From positions 38,466 to 102,465 of the forward strand of contig NW_003115749.1 in assembly GCF_000003605.2 (NCBI RefSeq): a DNA stretch of 64,000 nt. Reading direction: 5' to 3'. Source of the stretch: Saccoglossus kowalevskii (Eukaryota > Hemichordata > Enteropneusta > Harrimaniidae). Position 1 is the stretch's first letter; the number at the start of each line of letters is the position of its first letter. A program made the position numbers and the translations under genes. The notes under the pieces are model-generated. The model was not told where the DNA came from, did not search any database, and saw nothing but the letters and a program-made list of their open reading frames with translations. Shown one piece after another: positions 63,346 to 64,000 of this stretch.

Positions 63346-63993
63346 CCTAAGATGTGTTGTACAGGCATTACTAGCCATAAGATGCGTTGTACAGGCATTA
63401 CTAGCCCTAAGATGCGTTGTACAGGCATTACTAGCCCTAAGATACGTTGTACAGGCATTACAAGCCCCAAGATGTGTTGTACAGGCATTACTAGCCCTGA
63501 GATGTGTTGTACAGGCATTACTAGCCCTAAGATGCGTTGTACAGGCATTACTAGCCCTAAGATGTGTTGTACAGGCATTACTAGCCCTAAGATGCGTTGT
63601 ACAGGCATTACTAGCCCTAAGATGCGTTGTACAGGCATTACTAGCCCTAAGATGCGTTGTACAGGCATTACTAGCCCTAAGATGCGTTGTACAGGCATCA
63701 CTAGCCCTAAGATGCGTTGTACAGGCATTACTAGCCCTAAGATGCGTTGTACAGGCATCACTAGCCCTAAGATGCGTTGTACAGGCATTACTAGCCCTAA
63801 GATGCGTTGTACAGGCATTACTAGCCCTAAGATGCGTTGTACAGGCATTACTGGTCCTAAGATGTGTTGTACAGGCATTACTGGCCCTAAGATGCGTTGT
63901 ACAGGCATTACTAGCCCTAAGATGCGTTGTACAGGCATTACTAGCCCTAAGATGCGTTGTACAGGCATTACTAGCCCTAAGATGTGTTGTATA
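63346..63993 (+). repeat. Last satellite block and possible right edge of the array
   Basis: About 22 monomers in register. From 63,460 the variant order is T3A/T9C, A10G, C, T, C, C, C, C, T30C, C, T30C, C, C, A4G-T, A4G-C, C, C, then C23T, closely matching the cassette that starts at 50,375. The final unit matches the C23T variant up to 63,993; the remaining seven bases, TGATGAA, do not fit the expected GGCATTA. Confidence 0.85.
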
Positions 63994-64000
63994 TGATGAA
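63994..64000. other. Non-monomer bases at the right edge
   Basis: The last seven bases (TGATGAA) do not match the consensus continuation after a C23T unit. They could be the start of flanking sequence, a scrambled monomer like those near 26.5 kb, or sequencing error. Seven bases cannot decide. Confidence 0.4.

Larger units (their letters stand above)
1..63993 (+). repeat. 30-bp tandem satellite array, single family, head-to-tail
   Basis: The whole window is a tandem array of one 30-bp unit, about 2,130 copies, all in the same orientation, with no insertion of unrelated sequence. The consensus reads ACTAGCCCTAAG (positions 1-12), ATGYGTTG (13-20), TACAGGCATT (21-30). Position 16 is C in most units and T in a large minority. 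Recurrent minor variants are A4G, G5T, G5C, G5A, C7T, T9C, A10G, G12T, T18C, T21A, C23T, T30C, T30A and T3A. Each unit holds one CCCTAA hexamer, one CTAG and one TGTACA palindrome. Direct reading supports the period: printed 60-base lines keep the same phase for kilobases. Length and purity point to eukaryotic satellite DNA. The family and species are not recognised. Orientation is given as the strand on which the consensus is written. Confidence 0.98.

Noticed and set aside
1-63993. CRISPR array
   Set aside because: The 30-bp unit is close to a CRISPR repeat in length, but units abut directly with no spacers and no cas genes are present.
1-63993. Telomere
   Set aside because: CCCTAA occurs once per 30 bp, never in tandem, so this is not telomeric repeat.
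1-63993. CENP-B box within the monomer
   Set aside because: The core TGCGTTGTACAGGCA shares only part of the required TTCG, A and CGGG positions (TGCG for TTCG, GGCA for CGGG). No variant seen restores them.
1-63993. tRNA, rRNA or other RNA genes, promoters and terminators
   Set aside because: No sequence departs from the monomer long enough to hold one. A motif found in every unit, such as the TGTACA palindrome, cannot be read as a specific regulatory site.
1-63993. Bacterial or plasmid origin
   Set aside because: Tens of kilobases of pure 30-bp repeat without any gene is not known to me from bacterial replicons, and nothing in the window supports it.

Overview
The window is one continuous head-to-tail satellite (macrosatellite-scale) array of a 30-bp monomer, about 2,130 copies, from base 1 to about base 63,993. 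I find no gene, RNA gene, transposon or unique spacer inside it. All monomers point the same way. Numbering the consensus from 1, it starts ACTAGCCCTAAG (1-12), continues ATGYGTTG (13-20) and ends TACAGGCATT (21-30); Y marks the main polymorphism, C or T at position 16. The C-type monomer is 14/30 G+C and has a single CpG, at positions 16-17.

Organism: arrays of this length and purity are typical of eukaryotic nuclear heterochromatin (pericentromeric, subtelomeric or sex-chromosome). I do not recognise the family, so I name no species. The left edge lies inside the array. The last seven bases no longer fit the monomer and may be the first glimpse of a flank.

Layout: long stretches in perfect 30-bp register (notably 9,616-19,093, 33,168-39,303, 44,414-48,941 and 48,943-57,462) are separated by single indels or short clusters of 1-2 base indels (near 1.2, 3.6, 6.4-6.6, 21.0-21.8, 26.1-26.9, 30.6-31.5, 33.2, 41.0-41.2, 44.2-44.4, 57.5, 60.1-60.2, 62.2-62.5 and 62.9-63.3 kb). 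Many are homopolymer or dinucleotide slips (CCC to CC, GTTG to GTG, AAG to AAAG), which suggests imperfectly polished long-read consensus or assembly seams, though some could be real.

On top of the 30-bp period lies a second level of order. Monomer variants (A4G, G5T, G5C, T30A, T30C, C7T, T18C, T21A, C23T, T3A+T9C, A10G) do not occur at random but in fixed orders, forming recurrent cassettes of 2 to about 20 monomers shuffled along the array. This mosaic higher-order structure is what unequal crossover or gene conversion produces. The longest long-range match I verified is a 19-monomer (570-bp) block at 11,367-11,936 and 38,436-39,005, about 27 kb apart, sharing even rare point variants.

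Very long open frames on both strands (up to about 3,150 codons) follow from a 30-bp (10-codon) unit without stops in four of six frames. I do not annotate them as genes.
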